Shown: positions 34,379-48,396 of the stretch, piece after piece
How the letters are laid out: the number at the start of each line of letters is the position of its first letter
Numbering within the stretch: position 1 is the first letter of the stretch
Source: Bradyrhizobium sediminis
Lineage (GTDB): Bacteria; Pseudomonadota; Alphaproteobacteria; Rhizobiales; Xanthobacteraceae
Direction: 5' to 3'
Length of the DNA stretch: 64,000 nucleotides
Assembly: GCF_018736085.1 (NCBI RefSeq)
Contig: NZ_CP076134.1
Span: 4,784,501-4,848,500, forward strand
The notes under the pieces: model-generated
Database searches by the model: none
The model's input: only the letters and a program-made list of their open reading frames with translations
What the model was told of the DNA's origin: nothing
Made by a program: the position numbers and the translations under genes

Positions 34379-34502
34379 GTCATTCCGGGATGATCCGGAG
34401 GACCAGACCTCAGGTGCGCAATTGCGCACCGGGGAATCTCGAGATTCCCCGATGTGCAATTGCACATCTGAGGTTCGCGCTTTTGCGCGCCCCGGAATGA
34501 CG
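34379..34502. repeat. Palindromic intergenic repeat, GTCATTCCGGG family, copy 3, with three tandem palindromes
   Basis: From GTCATTCCGGG to CCCCGGAATGAC. The centre is three perfect palindromes end to end: GGTGCGCAATTGCGCACC (34413-34430), GGGGAATCTCGAGATTCCCC (34431-34450) and GATGTGCAATTGCACATC (34451-34468). The first and third are variants of one another with matched changes in both arms. Confidence 0.85.
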
Positions 34503-34509
34503 GCGCGCC

Positions 34510-35235
34510 TTACTCCAGCCCCTGCGCCTGCGGCATGTCCTGGGTCGGCAGGATCTGCGGCGCGGGCTTGGCCTCGACCGCGGGGGCTGCGGCCTGACCG
34601 GTGGTGGTTGGCGGCCCGGCCGGCCTGGTCTGTGCCGCAGCCGATTGCTGCGCCGGCGGGGTCGCGGGCTGCACAGCCTGCGGCTTGGCTTCGCCGGCGG
34701 GCTTGGCCTCGCCGCCATGCGGCGAAGCCTTCGGAATCGGTACCGCGCTCGTACGGCTTGCGACCTTGGGAATGGCGCGCGGCGGCCGCGGCACGCCCCT
34801 GACGCCGACAGCCGGCGGCGGACCGGGCGGGCCGTAGCTGTCCGTCAGGGCCTCATCGAAATTGTCGCCCATCCGGTTCGCCGGCAGGAAGCGGAGGATC
34901 CGCCCGGTGCGGGCGTCGATCACCAGCCGGCCGTCGTCGCCGCCGCGATCGATCACCGAAATCGTGTAGACGAAGCCGCGCTGCCGCGGGATGCCGAGCG
35001 GCGAAAACCCGCTCTCGCGCAGCACCGTGTAGACCTCCTCCGGCGGCAGCAACCGCGGGCCGTAGCCCGGCGGCACCCGGGCTTCCGGCGGCATCGCCGC
35101 ATAGGGGCCGGCGACGTCGGACACCGCCCGATAAGGCGAGTTCCCGATGCCGTAAGGCGCCAGCACTTGCGCCTGCGCGGCGGTCGCCGCCACCACCAGC
35201 CCGGCCGACACCACCCATCCCGTGAACAACTTCAT
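34510..35235 (-). CDS. Secreted protein with PepSY-like region and Pro/Ala-rich tail
   Basis: A 241-residue protein with signal peptide (MKLFTGWVVSAGLVVAATAAQA). Residues about 60-115 contain a PepSY-like segment (RGFVYTISVIDRGGDDGRLV followed by IDARTGRIL). The C-terminal half is low-complexity, rich in Pro, Ala, Gln and Lys, and probably disordered or wall-spanning. I do not recognise a named family. Exported to the periplasm or envelope. Confidence 0.75.
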   Translation of the reverse strand: MKLFTGWVVSAGLVVAATAAQAQVLAPYGIGNSPYRAVSDVAGPYAAMPPEARVPPGYGPRLLPPEEVYTVLRESGFSPLGIPRQRGFVYTISVIDRGGDDGRLVIDARTGRILRFLPANRMGDNFDEALTDSYGPPGPPPAVGVRGVPRPPRAIPKVASRTSAVPIPKASPHGGEAKPAGEAKPQAVQPATPPAQQSAAAQTRPAGPPTTTGQAAAPAVEAKPAPQILPTQDMPQAQGLE

Positions 35236-35693
35236 CGGATCATCGCTCCTGTGCGCCCCAGAGCGTTTTTCGCTCCTTGTCCCGGCCGGAATTTCATTGC
35301 GGATTCCGGCGGTCCTTGGGCCGGATCGCGGCGCGTTTGCTTCAAATCCGGGGCGTGGCTATCCCCCGAAGGCACGGATCTGCCATGCAGCGGGGGACTT
35401 TCACGCGCTTGTGTGATAGAAAAAAATTTGGCATGGTCTGAGTTAGGACAGCATAGCTGTCTCAATTGCGGTGCGGATCCCGGCACAGGATTGCAGCGAA
35501 GGTTGGTGCTCAGGCGCCAGGAAGTAAAAGGCAAGGCCGTTCGTCGGGGACGCCGGACGCCCAAGCCTGAATTTACGAAATTGCGGCTCGCGGAGGACGA
35601 GCGGTGGCCCGGTGGGTGCCGCAACGCCCAAGGTGCGCCGACGACGATTGAGGCCCCAAGCCTTATTGCGAAAGCCTTTTTGAGAGGACTGAG
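35236..35693. other. Intergenic region upstream of gltB
   Basis: This 458-bp divergent gap holds no convincing gene. It contains an inverted repeat GACAGC-ATA-GCTGTC (35447-35461) next to an A-rich segment (35420-35427), a plausible regulator or promoter site for gltB. I cannot name the regulator. Confidence 0.45.
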
Positions 35694-40433
<4,740 letters not shown>

Positions 40434-40444
40434 TACGACGACGC

Positions 40445-40587
40445 CGTCGTCCTGAGGTGCCCGCGCGCAGCGAGGGCCTCGAAGGACGGCGGGACGACGA
40501 CAGGAAAAGAGGACGTCATCCCCGCGTATCGGCTTCGCCGTTATCGCTGGAGGCGCGAGCCGAAGGCGAGCCTCGAAGGATGACGAC
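40445..40587. repeat. Intergenic palindromic repeats between gltB and gltD
   Basis: Two imperfect palindromic units: GTCGTCCTGAGGTGC to GCCTCGAAGGACGG (40445-40488) and GACGTCATCC to GCCTCGAAGGATGACGAC (about 40513-40587). They resemble the unit between tctC and tctB. They separate two genes of one enzyme by 186 bp. Confidence 0.65.
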
Positions 40588-40619
40588 GGAAAATGACGAA
40601 GCGAAGTTCAGGGACGTCA

Positions 40620-42089
40620 ATGGGCAAGATTACAGGTTTTCTCGAGATCGACCGGCACGAGCGCAAGTACACACCGGTCGCCGAGCGCGTGAAGCATTAT
40701 AACGAATTCGTCATTCCCCTGAGCGAGAAGGAAACCCGCGACCAGGCCGCGCGCTGCATGAATTGCGGCATTCCCTATTGCCACGGCACCGGCTCGGTGG
40801 CGCCAGGCACGCCCGGTTGCCCGGTCAACAACCAGATCCCCGACTTCAACGACCTGGTCTATCAGGGCAACTGGGAAGAAGCCTCGCGCAACCTGCACTC
40901 GACCAATAATTTTCCGGAGTTCACCGGCCGCATCTGCCCCGCGCCTTGCGAGGCCTCCTGCACGCTCAACATCGACGACAATCCCGTCACCATCAAGACC
41001 ATCGAATGCGCGATCGTCGACCGCGCCTGGGAAAATGGCTGGCTGCCGCCGGAAATCGCGGCGAACAAGACCGGCAAGAAGATCGCCATCATCGGCTCCG
41101 GCCCGGCCGGGCTCGCCTGCGCGCAGCAACTCGCGCGCGCCGGCCATGACGTGCATGTCTATGAGAAGTTCGCCAAGGCCGGCGGCCTTCTGCGCTACGG
41201 CATTCCCGACTTCAAGATGGAGAAGCACGTCATTGACCGCCGCGTGGCGCAGATGGAGGCCGAGGGCGTCACCTTCCACTACAACTCGCCGGTCGGCGGC
41301 AGCGCCCAGGGAAACGGAAACGTCGCGATCGATCCGCAAGAATTGCTCGCGCAATATGACGCGATGGCGCTGACCGGCGGCGCCGAAGCCGCGCGCGATC
41401 TGCCGATCCCCGGCCGCGATCTCGCCGGCATCCACTTCGCGATGGATTTCCTGCCGCAGCAGAACCGCCGCGTCTCCTCGGAGCCGCTCGGCGGCGTCGC
41501 CGAAATCCTCGCCGGCGGCAAGAACGTCGTCGTGATCGGCGGCGGCGACACCGGCTCCGACTGCATCGGCACCTCGTTCCGGCAAGGCGCGAAGTCGGTG
41601 ACCCAGATCGAGATCATGCCGGCGCCGCCCGCGCACGAGAACAAGGGCCTGACCTGGCCGAACTGGCCGATGAAGATGCGGACCTCGTCGAGCCAGGCCG
41701 AAGGCGCCAAGCGCGACTTCGCCGTGCTGACGCAGAAGTTCTCCGGCGAAAACGGCAAGGTGGCAAAGCTGCATTGCGTGCATGTCGACGACAAGTTCAA
41801 GCCGATCGCCGGAAGCGAATTCGAACTCGACGCCCAGCTGGTGCTGCTGGCGATGGGCTTCGTGCATCCGGTGCATGAGGGCCTGCTCAAGACGCTCGGC
41901 GTCGACCTCGACCCGCGCGGCAATGTGCGCGCCAACACAGCCGACTACCAGACCTCGCTGCCGAAGGTGTTCTCCGCCGGAGACATGCGCCGCGGCCAGT
42001 CGCTGGTGGTGTGGGCGATCCGCGAGGGCCGGCTCTGCGCCCGGGCGATCGACCAGTTCCTGATGGGGACGACGAACCTGCCGAGGTGA
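40620..42089 (+). CDS. gltD: Glutamate synthase (NADPH) small subunit
   Basis: A 489-residue beta subunit. The N-terminus [17 protein letters not shown] fixes the start at 40620, with CAGGGA upstream. Cysteines for the 4Fe-4S clusters are in [29 protein letters not shown] and CPAPCEASC. The FAD-binding [20 protein letters not shown] and NADPH-binding [15 protein letters not shown] motifs follow. It passes electrons from NADPH to GltB. Same strand as gltB. Confidence 0.97.
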   Translation: MGKITGFLEIDRHERKYTPVAERVKHYNEFVIPLSEKETRDQAARCMNCGIPYCHGTGSVAPGTPGCPVNNQIPDFNDLVYQGNWEEASRNLHSTNNFPEFTGRICPAPCEASCTLNIDDNPVTIKTIECAIVDRAWENGWLPPEIAANKTGKKIAIIGSGPAGLACAQQLARAGHDVHVYEKFAKAGGLLRYGIPDFKMEKHVIDRRVAQMEAEGVTFHYNSPVGGSAQGNGNVAIDPQELLAQYDAMALTGGAEAARDLPIPGRDLAGIHFAMDFLPQQNRRVSSEPLGGVAEILAGGKNVVVIGGGDTGSDCIGTSFRQGAKSVTQIEIMPAPPAHENKGLTWPNWPMKMRTSSSQAEGAKRDFAVLTQKFSGENGKVAKLHCVHVDDKFKPIAGSEFELDAQLVLLAMGFVHPVHEGLLKTLGVDLDPRGNVRANTADYQTSLPKVFSAGDMRRGQSLVVWAIREGRLCARAIDQFLMGTTNLPR

Positions 42090-42128
42090 TTGCTTAGGCA
42101 GCCCTTGCGAACCTCGAAACGAGAGCAG

Positions 42129-42236
42129 CTCTGTCGAGACGAGCGGAGCTCGCTCTGTCGAGACGAGCGGAGCTCGCTCTGTCGAGACGAGCGGAGCTCG
42201 CTCTGAGGAGACGAGCGGAGCTCGCTCTGAGGACGC
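42129..42236. repeat. 24-bp tandem repeat array, four and a half units
   Basis: The unit CTCTGTCGAGACGAGCGGAGCTCG begins at 42129, 42153 and 42177; from 42201 the GTCGAG part is changed to GAGGAG, and a partial unit starts at 42225. Each unit contains the small hairpin CGAGC-GGA-GCTCG. It lies just after gltD and before the BA14K gene. Being a multiple of three it also keeps open frames on the minus strand, which I do not regard as genes. Confidence 0.9.
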
Positions 42237-42367
42237 CGACCGAGACCGGTCGGATGGGCATGAGCCCCACAAAGCCGGATTGCTCGCGCGATATTGCTTG
42301 ATCCAGATCAACGCCGGCGGTCCGGTGGGGCGGCATCGTGATTGGAATTAATGGGAAAGGCAACGAT

Positions 42368-42718
42368 ATGGCAGTTCAGAAATCGGGCGCACGCAAGCTT
42401 GTCACCCGCGTGCTGGCGACAGGGGTCCTGTTGTCGTTGTACGCGGTCGGCGTGGTTGCCACCACCGGCGCCATGGGCGTTTCCTCGGCCTACGCGCAGC
42501 GTGGCCGTGGCCGCGGTCGCGGTCGAGGCTGGGGTGGCGGCGATGTCGGCGCCGGAGTCGCTCTCGGGATCGGCGCTGCCGTCATCGGCGGGGCGATCAT
42601 AGCGGGCGAGGCCCAGCGGCGAGATGCGATCAGCTACTGCATGCAGCGATTCCGGTCGTATGATCCCGAGAGCATGACCTATGTCGGGCGCGATGGCTTC
42701 CGCCATCCCTGTCCGTAA
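42368..42718 (+). CDS. BA14K-family secreted protein
   Basis: A 116-residue protein. A signal-like hydrophobic N-terminus (residues 8-43) ends in AYA, followed by an Arg/Gly-rich stretch (QRGRGRGRGRGWGGG), a glycine-rich membrane-like segment, and the BA14K signature YCMQRFRSYDPESMTYVGRD with GFRHPCP at the C-terminus. Relatives are lectin-like envelope proteins of alphaproteobacteria. The start at 42368 has GGAAAGG upstream. A terminator follows. Confidence 0.85.
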   Translation: MAVQKSGARKLVTRVLATGVLLSLYAVGVVATTGAMGVSSAYAQRGRGRGRGRGWGGGDVGAGVALGIGAAVIGGAIIAGEAQRRDAISYCMQRFRSYDPESMTYVGRDGFRHPCP

Positions 42719-42745
42719 CGGAAGATTGCCTGCGCGCGATTTCAG

Positions 42746-42771
42746 AACCCCGGCCTTGCGCCGGGGTTTTT
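42746..42771 (+). terminator. Rho-independent terminator after the BA14K gene
   Basis: Perfect 9-bp stem AACCCCGGC/GCCGGGGTT with a CTTGC loop, running into a T-tract. It is 27 bp after the BA14K stop. Confidence 0.92.
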
Positions 42772-42793
42772 GTTCTTTGACGGCGGTGAATTT

Positions 42794-43729
42794 TCATCCC
42801 CACGGCCTGCGCGGGGCAGCGCCACTACCGCGCGGGACGCTCCAGGGACCGCGTCGTGGGCGCAGCGGCGGCGCCGTCCCTGCACCCATTTCGGCGGCGA
42901 GCCGCTGCAGCTCGGCGATCCGGTTTTCGGTCGAGGGATGAGTCGAGAACAGGCTGTCCATGCCGCGACCCGACAGCGGGTTGATGATGAATAGATGCGC
43001 CGTTGCCGGATTGCGCTCGGCTTCCTCGTTCGGGATCTCATGCGCGGCGCCTGCGATCTTGACCAGCGCGGACGCCAGCCACATCGGCTGGCCGGCGATG
43101 CGAGCGCCGAGATCGTCGGCGGCGTATTCGCGGGTGCGGCTGATCGCCATTTGCACCAGCATGGCGCCGAGCGGCGCCAGGATCATCATCGCGATCGAAC
43201 CGATGATGCCGGGACCGTTGTTGTTGTCGCGGTGGCCGCCGAAGAACATCCCGAACTGCGCCAGCATCGAGATCGCGCCGGCAATGGTCGCGGTAATGGT
43301 CATCAGCAGCGTGTCGTGGTTCTTCACATGCGCGAGCTCATGGGCGATCACGCCCGAGAGTTCCTCGCGGCTGAGCGACTGCACCAGCCCCGTGGTCACC
43401 GCCACCGCGGCGTTCTCCGGATTGCGGCCGGTGGCGAACGCATTGGGCTGCGGATTGTCCATCAGGAACACGCGCGGCATCGGCAGCCCGGCCCGTGCGG
43501 CGAGCGTGGCCACCAGGCCGACGAGGTCGGGCGCGGCGCGCGCATCGACCTCATGGGCGCCGTACATCGACAGCACCATGCGGTCCGAGTTCCAGTAGGC
43601 GAACAGGTTGGTCGCGGCCGCGATCAGAAGCGCGATGATCGCGCCGCTGCCACCGCCGATCAGATAGCCGACGCCCATGAACAGGGCCGTGAGCCCGGCC
43701 AGCAGGATCGCCGTTTTGAGGTAGTTCAT
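42794..43729 (-). CDS. htpX: M48 membrane metalloprotease HtpX
   Basis: A 311-residue membrane protease. Two N-terminal membrane segments precede the zinc motif HELAH (His130, Glu131, His134), with the third ligand Glu in [13 protein letters not shown]. Two more hydrophobic segments lie between. It degrades misfolded membrane proteins together with FtsH. The start at 43729 has a GGGAGA site; the longer frame upstream is rejected. Confidence 0.94.
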   Translation of the reverse strand: MNYLKTAILLAGLTALFMGVGYLIGGGSGAIIALLIAAATNLFAYWNSDRMVLSMYGAHEVDARAAPDLVGLVATLAARAGLPMPRVFLMDNPQPNAFATGRNPENAAVAVTTGLVQSLSREELSGVIAHELAHVKNHDTLLMTITATIAGAISMLAQFGMFFGGHRDNNNGPGIIGSIAMMILAPLGAMLVQMAISRTREYAADDLGARIAGQPMWLASALVKIAGAAHEIPNEEAERNPATAHLFIINPLSGRGMDSLFSTHPSTENRIAELQRLAAEMGAGTAPPLRPRRGPWSVPRGSGAAPRRPWG

Positions 43730-43889
43730 CGTTGTCTCCCTGATGCCGCCGGCAGCGCCGCGGCACATACCGATCAGGTAGGGATTGCGCCCGGGCCGGT
43801 TCAAGACCACCCGGTGCGTCGCCGCGTCGCGGATTGGGCCGCGCCGGTGCTCGTCTCGACCCACAAGGGGGAGGGATAAGATCAGAGTC

Positions 43890-45605
43890 CTAATGCTGCA
43901 GCCGCACCCCCAGCATCACCACGGTCGAATTGGTGCTGTTGCCGGGGATGTTGGAGTCGAGCCAGTCGCGGCGCAGGGTGCCCTTGAGCCAGACGTTGCG
44001 GTTCAGCTTGTAGATCAAATCGCCGGAGATCGAATAGAAGCGGTCGAAGCGCGCGTCGCCCTGGTAGTCCTGCGTGCCCCAGGTGAATTTCCCGATTCCC
44101 GTCAGCCAGCGGCGGAAATCGTGATCGACTTCCACGGTGTAGGTGTTGGTCAGAACGCCGGAAACGCCGGGCACCGTGGTCTCGTCGATCGACGTGGTGG
44201 CAAAAAATCTCGCTGTCGTCAGCGGCGTCGCGACCCACACCAGCGAGGCCGACGTCAGCAGCCCCTGCAGCGGCAGCAGCCGCGGGTCCTCATAGCTGCG
44301 CGCCGCCCAGCCGATCGCGAGTTCGCCGGTCAGGATCCGCGAGAATTCGAAAGTGGTGCCAGCGCGCACGGAGCCGCCGCTGGAATTGCGCTGATAGCCG
44401 TTGCGATCGAACAGCAGGTCATGCGAGCGGACGTTGCCGTCGATCTCGCCGAACGGTTTCAGGCCCGGTATCAGATCGTAGCTGACACGCCCGAGACCGC
44501 CGAACTGATTGTAGTTGCGGTCGGCGTTGCTGGTCGAAGTGCCGTCGGTCAATTCCGAGTTCTGATAGACGGTGCGGTCGACCGTTGCGCCGGCGGAAAG
44601 CTGCAGGCGGTTGAAATTCTGGTCGACGCCGAGGGTGCCGCCGAGCGTCGAATAGACCGGATATCGCTCGAGGCCGGCCTGGATGTTCGGGCTGCCGGGA
44701 TTGTCGGTGGCGACGCGCAGCCGCGTCTGCGCAGTGAGGCGGGTGTCGCGGCTGACGTCGAGACGGCCGTCGATGTGGCCGGTGAAGTCCGGCCGATCGA
44801 TGATGACCGGCGCCGACGAGACGGTGCCGTCGGTCGGCGGCGGAAAGGTGTTGCCGTAGCCGGTGAACGAGCCGCGCAGATCGGCGACCAGCGCATGGCG
44901 CTCCCAGTCGGAGAACACGACCAATTCCGGCGCAATCACATAGAACGGCGAGCCGGCTGGCACGACGGTGCGGCGCGGATTGGTGTCGTAGCCGCCGCGC
45001 AGTTCGAGCGCGGACTTGATCAGGAAGCTGCCGGCGTAATCGCCGACCGCGCCGAACGGATCGTCGTCGATCTTGAGCCGCTTGCGCGGCGGCTGCCCCG
45101 GCACGGTGCCGGCCATCGCCGGCGGGATCGGCGTCTTGTTGGCGGTTTCCGACGGCGGGACCGACAGCCGCACCCGTGCGTTCGGATCCCGCATCCCCGG
45201 CGGCTTACTGCCGGGACCCGGCGGCGGCTTTGGTTTGGCCTGGCCCGGATAGAATTTCGCCTTCTTGCGGGTGCGGTTGAGCGAGTCGTAGCCGGATGCG
45301 GACGCGCCGCTGGCGGCGGGAAGGCCGTAAGTGGGGATAGCGCCGATCCGCGACGGCGCCGGCCGGTCCTTGTCGCGCAGCCGCGCGTCGTTGGCCACAT
45401 CGCCGGTCCGGTCGCCGGACTCGGCGGTCCGGCGCAGCGGCGAATCCTGCGGCGACACGAAGCCGTCGCGGGTGGCGCGAAACAGGTCCGGCGTGAGCGT
45501 CTGGGCGCGGCTCGAGGTCTCATCGAACGCGACCAGCGCAAGGCATGGCAACAACGCGCGCCAAATGAAAACGCGCCTGCGGCGGCCCCTTGCTGGACCC
45601 GACAT
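43890..45605 (-). CDS. Outer-membrane beta-barrel protein
   Basis: A 571-residue protein with signal peptide (to about residue 34), a disordered Pro-rich region (about 100-185) and a C-terminal barrel of alternating strands from about 190, ending in the hydrophobic-aromatic pattern [10 protein letters not shown]. It resembles the BBP2 putative porin group. Transport substrate or polysaccharide link unknown. ATG at 45605 or the GTG one codon before can be the start. Divergent from kdsD. Confidence 0.75.
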   Translation of the reverse strand: MSGPARGRRRRVFIWRALLPCLALVAFDETSSRAQTLTPDLFRATRDGFVSPQDSPLRRTAESGDRTGDVANDARLRDKDRPAPSRIGAIPTYGLPAASGASASGYDSLNRTRKKAKFYPGQAKPKPPPGPGSKPPGMRDPNARVRLSVPPSETANKTPIPPAMAGTVPGQPPRKRLKIDDDPFGAVGDYAGSFLIKSALELRGGYDTNPRRTVVPAGSPFYVIAPELVVFSDWERHALVADLRGSFTGYGNTFPPPTDGTVSSAPVIIDRPDFTGHIDGRLDVSRDTRLTAQTRLRVATDNPGSPNIQAGLERYPVYSTLGGTLGVDQNFNRLQLSAGATVDRTVYQNSELTDGTSTSNADRNYNQFGGLGRVSYDLIPGLKPFGEIDGNVRSHDLLFDRNGYQRNSSGGSVRAGTTFEFSRILTGELAIGWAARSYEDPRLLPLQGLLTSASLVWVATPLTTARFFATTSIDETTVPGVSGVLTNTYTVEVDHDFRRWLTGIGKFTWGTQDYQGDARFDRFYSISGDLIYKLNRNVWLKGTLRRDWLDSNIPGNSTNSTVVMLGVRLQH

Positions 45606-45807
45606 CACGATGAAAATACTCCAACAAAATCATCTACTTGCCGACCGGGTTCCAGATGCGCGAGCACGCAGGCGGAAAACGTCGTTAATGGAGTTAAAAC
45701 AATTATGGTTAATGAGCCGTTGAGAGGCCGCCCGGCGCGTCGCATCGCGAAATCGGCCGTGCTAAGGAGGGGCCCGCGGCCAAGACCCGCCTCCTTCGGA
45801 GCCACGC

Positions 45808-46827
45808 ATGGCCAATTCGAAACCGCTGATGGCAAAATCATCCGGGACCGATCAGGCGAGCGCCGCCCTCGCCTCGGGCCTGCGCACGCTCGAGACCGAG
45901 GCCAGCGGCATCGCCGCGATGTCGGCCGCGTTGCAGGGTCCGCTCGGGCCGGCCTTCGCCGCCACTGTCGAGCTGATCCGGCAGGCCAAGGGCCGCGTCA
46001 TCGTCACCGGCCTCGGCAAATCAGGCCATGTGGCGCGCAAGATCGCGGCGACGCTGGCCTCCACCGGCACCCCCGCCTTCTTCGTCCATGCCGCGGAAGC
46101 AAGCCACGGCGATCTCGGCATGATCACGCCGGACGATGTCATCATCGCGCTGTCGTGGTCCGGCGAGCAGCCGGAAATGAAGAACCTCGTCAATTACTCC
46201 AGCCGCTTTGCGATTCCGATGATCGCGGTGACCTCGAATGCCACCTCCTCGCTCGGCGAGGCCGCGCGCATCGTGCTGGAATTGCCGAAGGCGCGCGAGG
46301 CCTGTCCGCACAACCTGGCGCCGACCACCTCGTCGCTGATGCAGGCCGCAATCGGCGATGCGCTCGCCATCGCGCTGCTCGAAGGCCGCGGCTTCACGGC
46401 GCTCGAATTCGCCAATTTCCATCCCGGCGGCAAATTGGGCGCGATGCTGAAATTCGTCCGCGACATCATGCATACCGGCGACGCCATCCCCGTCAAACCG
46501 CTCGGCGCCAAAATGTCGGACGCGCTGGTGGAGATGTCGACCAAGGGTTTTGGCTGCGTCTGCATCGTGGACTCCGGCGGCGAGATCGCCGGCATCATCA
46601 CCGACGGCGATCTGCGCCGTCACATGCGGCCCGATCTGATGACCGCATCGGTCGACGAGGTCATGACGAGGAACCCACGCACCATTCCGCCCGGCATGCT
46701 CGCGACCGAAATGCTGGAGACGATCAATTCGTCGAAGCCGGCGGTGACCGTGCTGATCGTCGCCGAGGGCAAGAAGCCGGTCGGCATCGTCCACGTCCAC
46801 GACGTGCTGCGCGCGGGCGTGGCGTAG
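45808..46827 (+). CDS. kdsD: Arabinose-5-phosphate isomerase (KdsD/KpsF/GutQ family)
   Basis: A 339-residue cytoplasmic isomerase. The SIS domain (about residues 50-190) has GRVIVTGLGKSGHVARKIAATL, AAEASHGDLGMITPDDVIIALS and LAPTTSSLMQAAIGDALAIAL. Two CBS domains follow (VKPLGAKMSDALVEMSTKGF and PRTIPPGMLATEMLETINSS regions). It makes D-arabinose 5-phosphate for Kdo and lipopolysaccharide. The neighbouring outer-membrane gene is transcribed away from it. Confidence 0.93.
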   Translation: MANSKPLMAKSSGTDQASAALASGLRTLETEASGIAAMSAALQGPLGPAFAATVELIRQAKGRVIVTGLGKSGHVARKIAATLASTGTPAFFVHAAEASHGDLGMITPDDVIIALSWSGEQPEMKNLVNYSSRFAIPMIAVTSNATSSLGEAARIVLELPKAREACPHNLAPTTSSLMQAAIGDALAIALLEGRGFTALEFANFHPGGKLGAMLKFVRDIMHTGDAIPVKPLGAKMSDALVEMSTKGFGCVCIVDSGGEIAGIITDGDLRRHMRPDLMTASVDEVMTRNPRTIPPGMLATEMLETINSSKPAVTVLIVAEGKKPVGIVHVHDVLRAGVA

Positions 46828-46971
46828 CTTTCTCACGTCGTCCCGGCGAGCGCCGGACCTCTCCACCGTCTTTGCGAGGAGCGACAGCGACGAAGATTCC
46901 ATGGGGAGTGGATAGCGGCCGGGTCTGGAGCCAGACTGAGGTTGCTGAAACCACTCAACCTGGAGACGACG

Positions 46972-48141
46972 ATGTTGCTCGATCATCCTTCCGACGAACC
47001 GACCGCTATCCGCACGCATATTGGCGCAATTTTTGTGTCGTTGGAACTGAGCCGTTCGAATTGGCTGGTGACGTCGCTGTCGCCGGGCAAAGGCGAAAAG
47101 ATGTCCAAGCGCAGCGTCGCAGCTGGCCATGTGGCCGAGCTTTTGGCGCTGTTTGCGGAGCTCAAGCGCAAGGCGGAGGTCCGGACCGGCCAAAGCTATC
47201 CGATCATCACGATCCAGGAGGCCGGGCTGGATGGGTTCTGGCTCCACCGCGTTCTGCAACAGGAGGGGATCGAGAGCCACGTGGTCGATCCCGCTTCGAT
47301 CGCGACGCCGCGGCGGCGCAGGCGGGCCAAGACGGACAGGCTCGACGGCGAGACGCTGCTGCGGGCGCTTCTGGCCTACAAGCGCGGCGAGCCGCGGGTC
47401 TGCGCGATGGTGGTTGCGCCCTCGCCCGAGGAGGAGGATCGCCGGAGGCTCTGCCGCGAACGGCGGACATTGATCGAGGAGCGCGTCACGCATGTGAACC
47501 GGATCAAGGGGCTTCTGTTCGCGCAGGGGATATCCGACTACGGACCGCTGCGGCGCGACCGGCGGGCGCGGCTTGAAGCGTTGCGCACCGGAGATGGACG
47601 GGAGCTGCCGTCGCATCTGAAGGCTCAGATCGGCCGCGAGCTCGATCGGATCGAGCTGCTTCTGGACCAGATCAAGTCGGTCGAGGCCGCGCAGGAAGCC
47701 CTGCTGGCGGCGGCGAGAATGCCTGCAAGCGAGAAGGCCGCGCCGGACCCGGTCACGATGCTGCTCGCCTTGAAGGGAGTGGGCGCCAACTTCGCCGCCG
47801 TGCTCTGGTCGGAGGCGTTCTATCGGCAGTTCGCCAACCGCCGCCAGGTCGCCGCCTATGCGGGCCTTGCGGCAACGCCCTGGCAAAGCGGACGCATCCG
47901 ACACGAGCAAGGCGTGTCGAAGGCCGGCAATCCCAGGCTGCGGACCACGATGATCCAGCTCGCCTGGCTGTGGGTACGTCACCAGCCGCAGTCGGCCCTG
48001 ACGCGCTGGTTCAAGGAGCGAAGCCCGCAAGGCCGCAAGCGCGCGATCGTGGCGCTGGCGCGCAAGCTTCTCGTGGCGTTGTGGAAGTATGTCACCCAGG
48101 GCGTCATCCTCGAGGAGGCCGTGATGAAGCCCGCCGCCTGA
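46972..48141 (+). CDS. IS110-family transposase (bridge-RNA-guided recombinase type)
   Basis: A 389-residue transposase. The N-terminal RuvC-like DEDD domain shows VSLELSRSNW, Glu in IQEAGLDGFWLHRVLQQEGI, and Asp residues in AKTDRLDGETLL. A helical linker precedes the C-terminal Transposase_20 domain (LALKGVGANFAAVLWSEAFY, AAYAGLAATPWQSG) with the catalytic Ser in GVSKAGNPRLR. All key motifs look intact, so it may be active. The start is set at ATG 46972 with TGGAGA upstream, although a TTG at 46942 is in frame. Confidence 0.93.
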   Translation: MLLDHPSDEPTAIRTHIGAIFVSLELSRSNWLVTSLSPGKGEKMSKRSVAAGHVAELLALFAELKRKAEVRTGQSYPIITIQEAGLDGFWLHRVLQQEGIESHVVDPASIATPRRRRRAKTDRLDGETLLRALLAYKRGEPRVCAMVVAPSPEEEDRRRLCRERRTLIEERVTHVNRIKGLLFAQGISDYGPLRRDRRARLEALRTGDGRELPSHLKAQIGRELDRIELLLDQIKSVEAAQEALLAAARMPASEKAAPDPVTMLLALKGVGANFAAVLWSEAFYRQFANRRQVAAYAGLAATPWQSGRIRHEQGVSKAGNPRLRTTMIQLAWLWVRHQPQSALTRWFKERSPQGRKRAIVALARKLLVALWKYVTQGVILEEAVMKPAA

Positions 48142-48199
48142 TCCGGGACCGAGCCCAACAGCAAGCCGCCCGGACGCAACGAAACAACCATAACCCATC

Positions 48200-48396
48200 T
48201 GCCGAGGCCCGATCAGCCTCGGAAGATCCGGGTGGACGAACCGATGGATTGCATGGCTTCAAATGCCGCAACGAAGAATGGCCTCGTCCTCTCGAGCCTG
48301 CCCGCCGCAAGCGGAATCCTGGTGCAGTCGCATCAAGCGACGACCGAATGTGAGTTTGATCTGGCAAGCAACCCAGATCGCCGAACCGGCTCGAAC
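48200..48396 (+). ncRNA. Candidate bridge RNA of the IS110-family element
   Basis: Transcribed with the transposase from its 3' non-coding region. It reads as a 5' hairpin CCGAGG/CCTCGG (48202-48207, 48217-48222); a target loop closed by GGACGA/TCGTCC (48234-48239, 48284-48289) with guides TGGATTGC (48245-48252) and ACGAAG (48271-48276); and a donor loop closed by TCGAGCC/GGCTCGA (48292-48298, 48388-48394) with guides GGAATC (48313-48318) and ATGTGAG (48348-48354) around an inner GTCGC/GCGAC hairpin. The guides match the actual target and the joined element ends across the CT core. Confidence 0.85.

Noticed and set aside
35425..35445. A sigma-54 promoter (TTGGCATGG) before gltB.
   Set aside because: The GG element has partial similarity, but no TTGC-type second element lies at the required spacing.
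42129..42236. CRISPR array.
   Set aside because: The units are direct tandem copies without spacers, and there are no cas genes.
42094..42363. A minus-strand frame with repeated ASSARLDR octapeptides.
   Set aside because: The octapeptide arises from the 24-bp tandem repeat. No ribosome binding site or family is visible, and both other frames are open too.
46942..46971. TTG at 46942 as transposase start.
   Set aside because: The ATG at 46972 has TGGAGA upstream and the extra ten residues are not part of the family.
43785..47576. A very long plus-strand open frame of over 1,200 codons.
   Set aside because: It runs antisense to the outer-membrane gene, through kdsD in another frame and into the transposase. 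Its product is Arg/Gly/Ala-rich with no fold. High GC removes stop codons from shadow frames.
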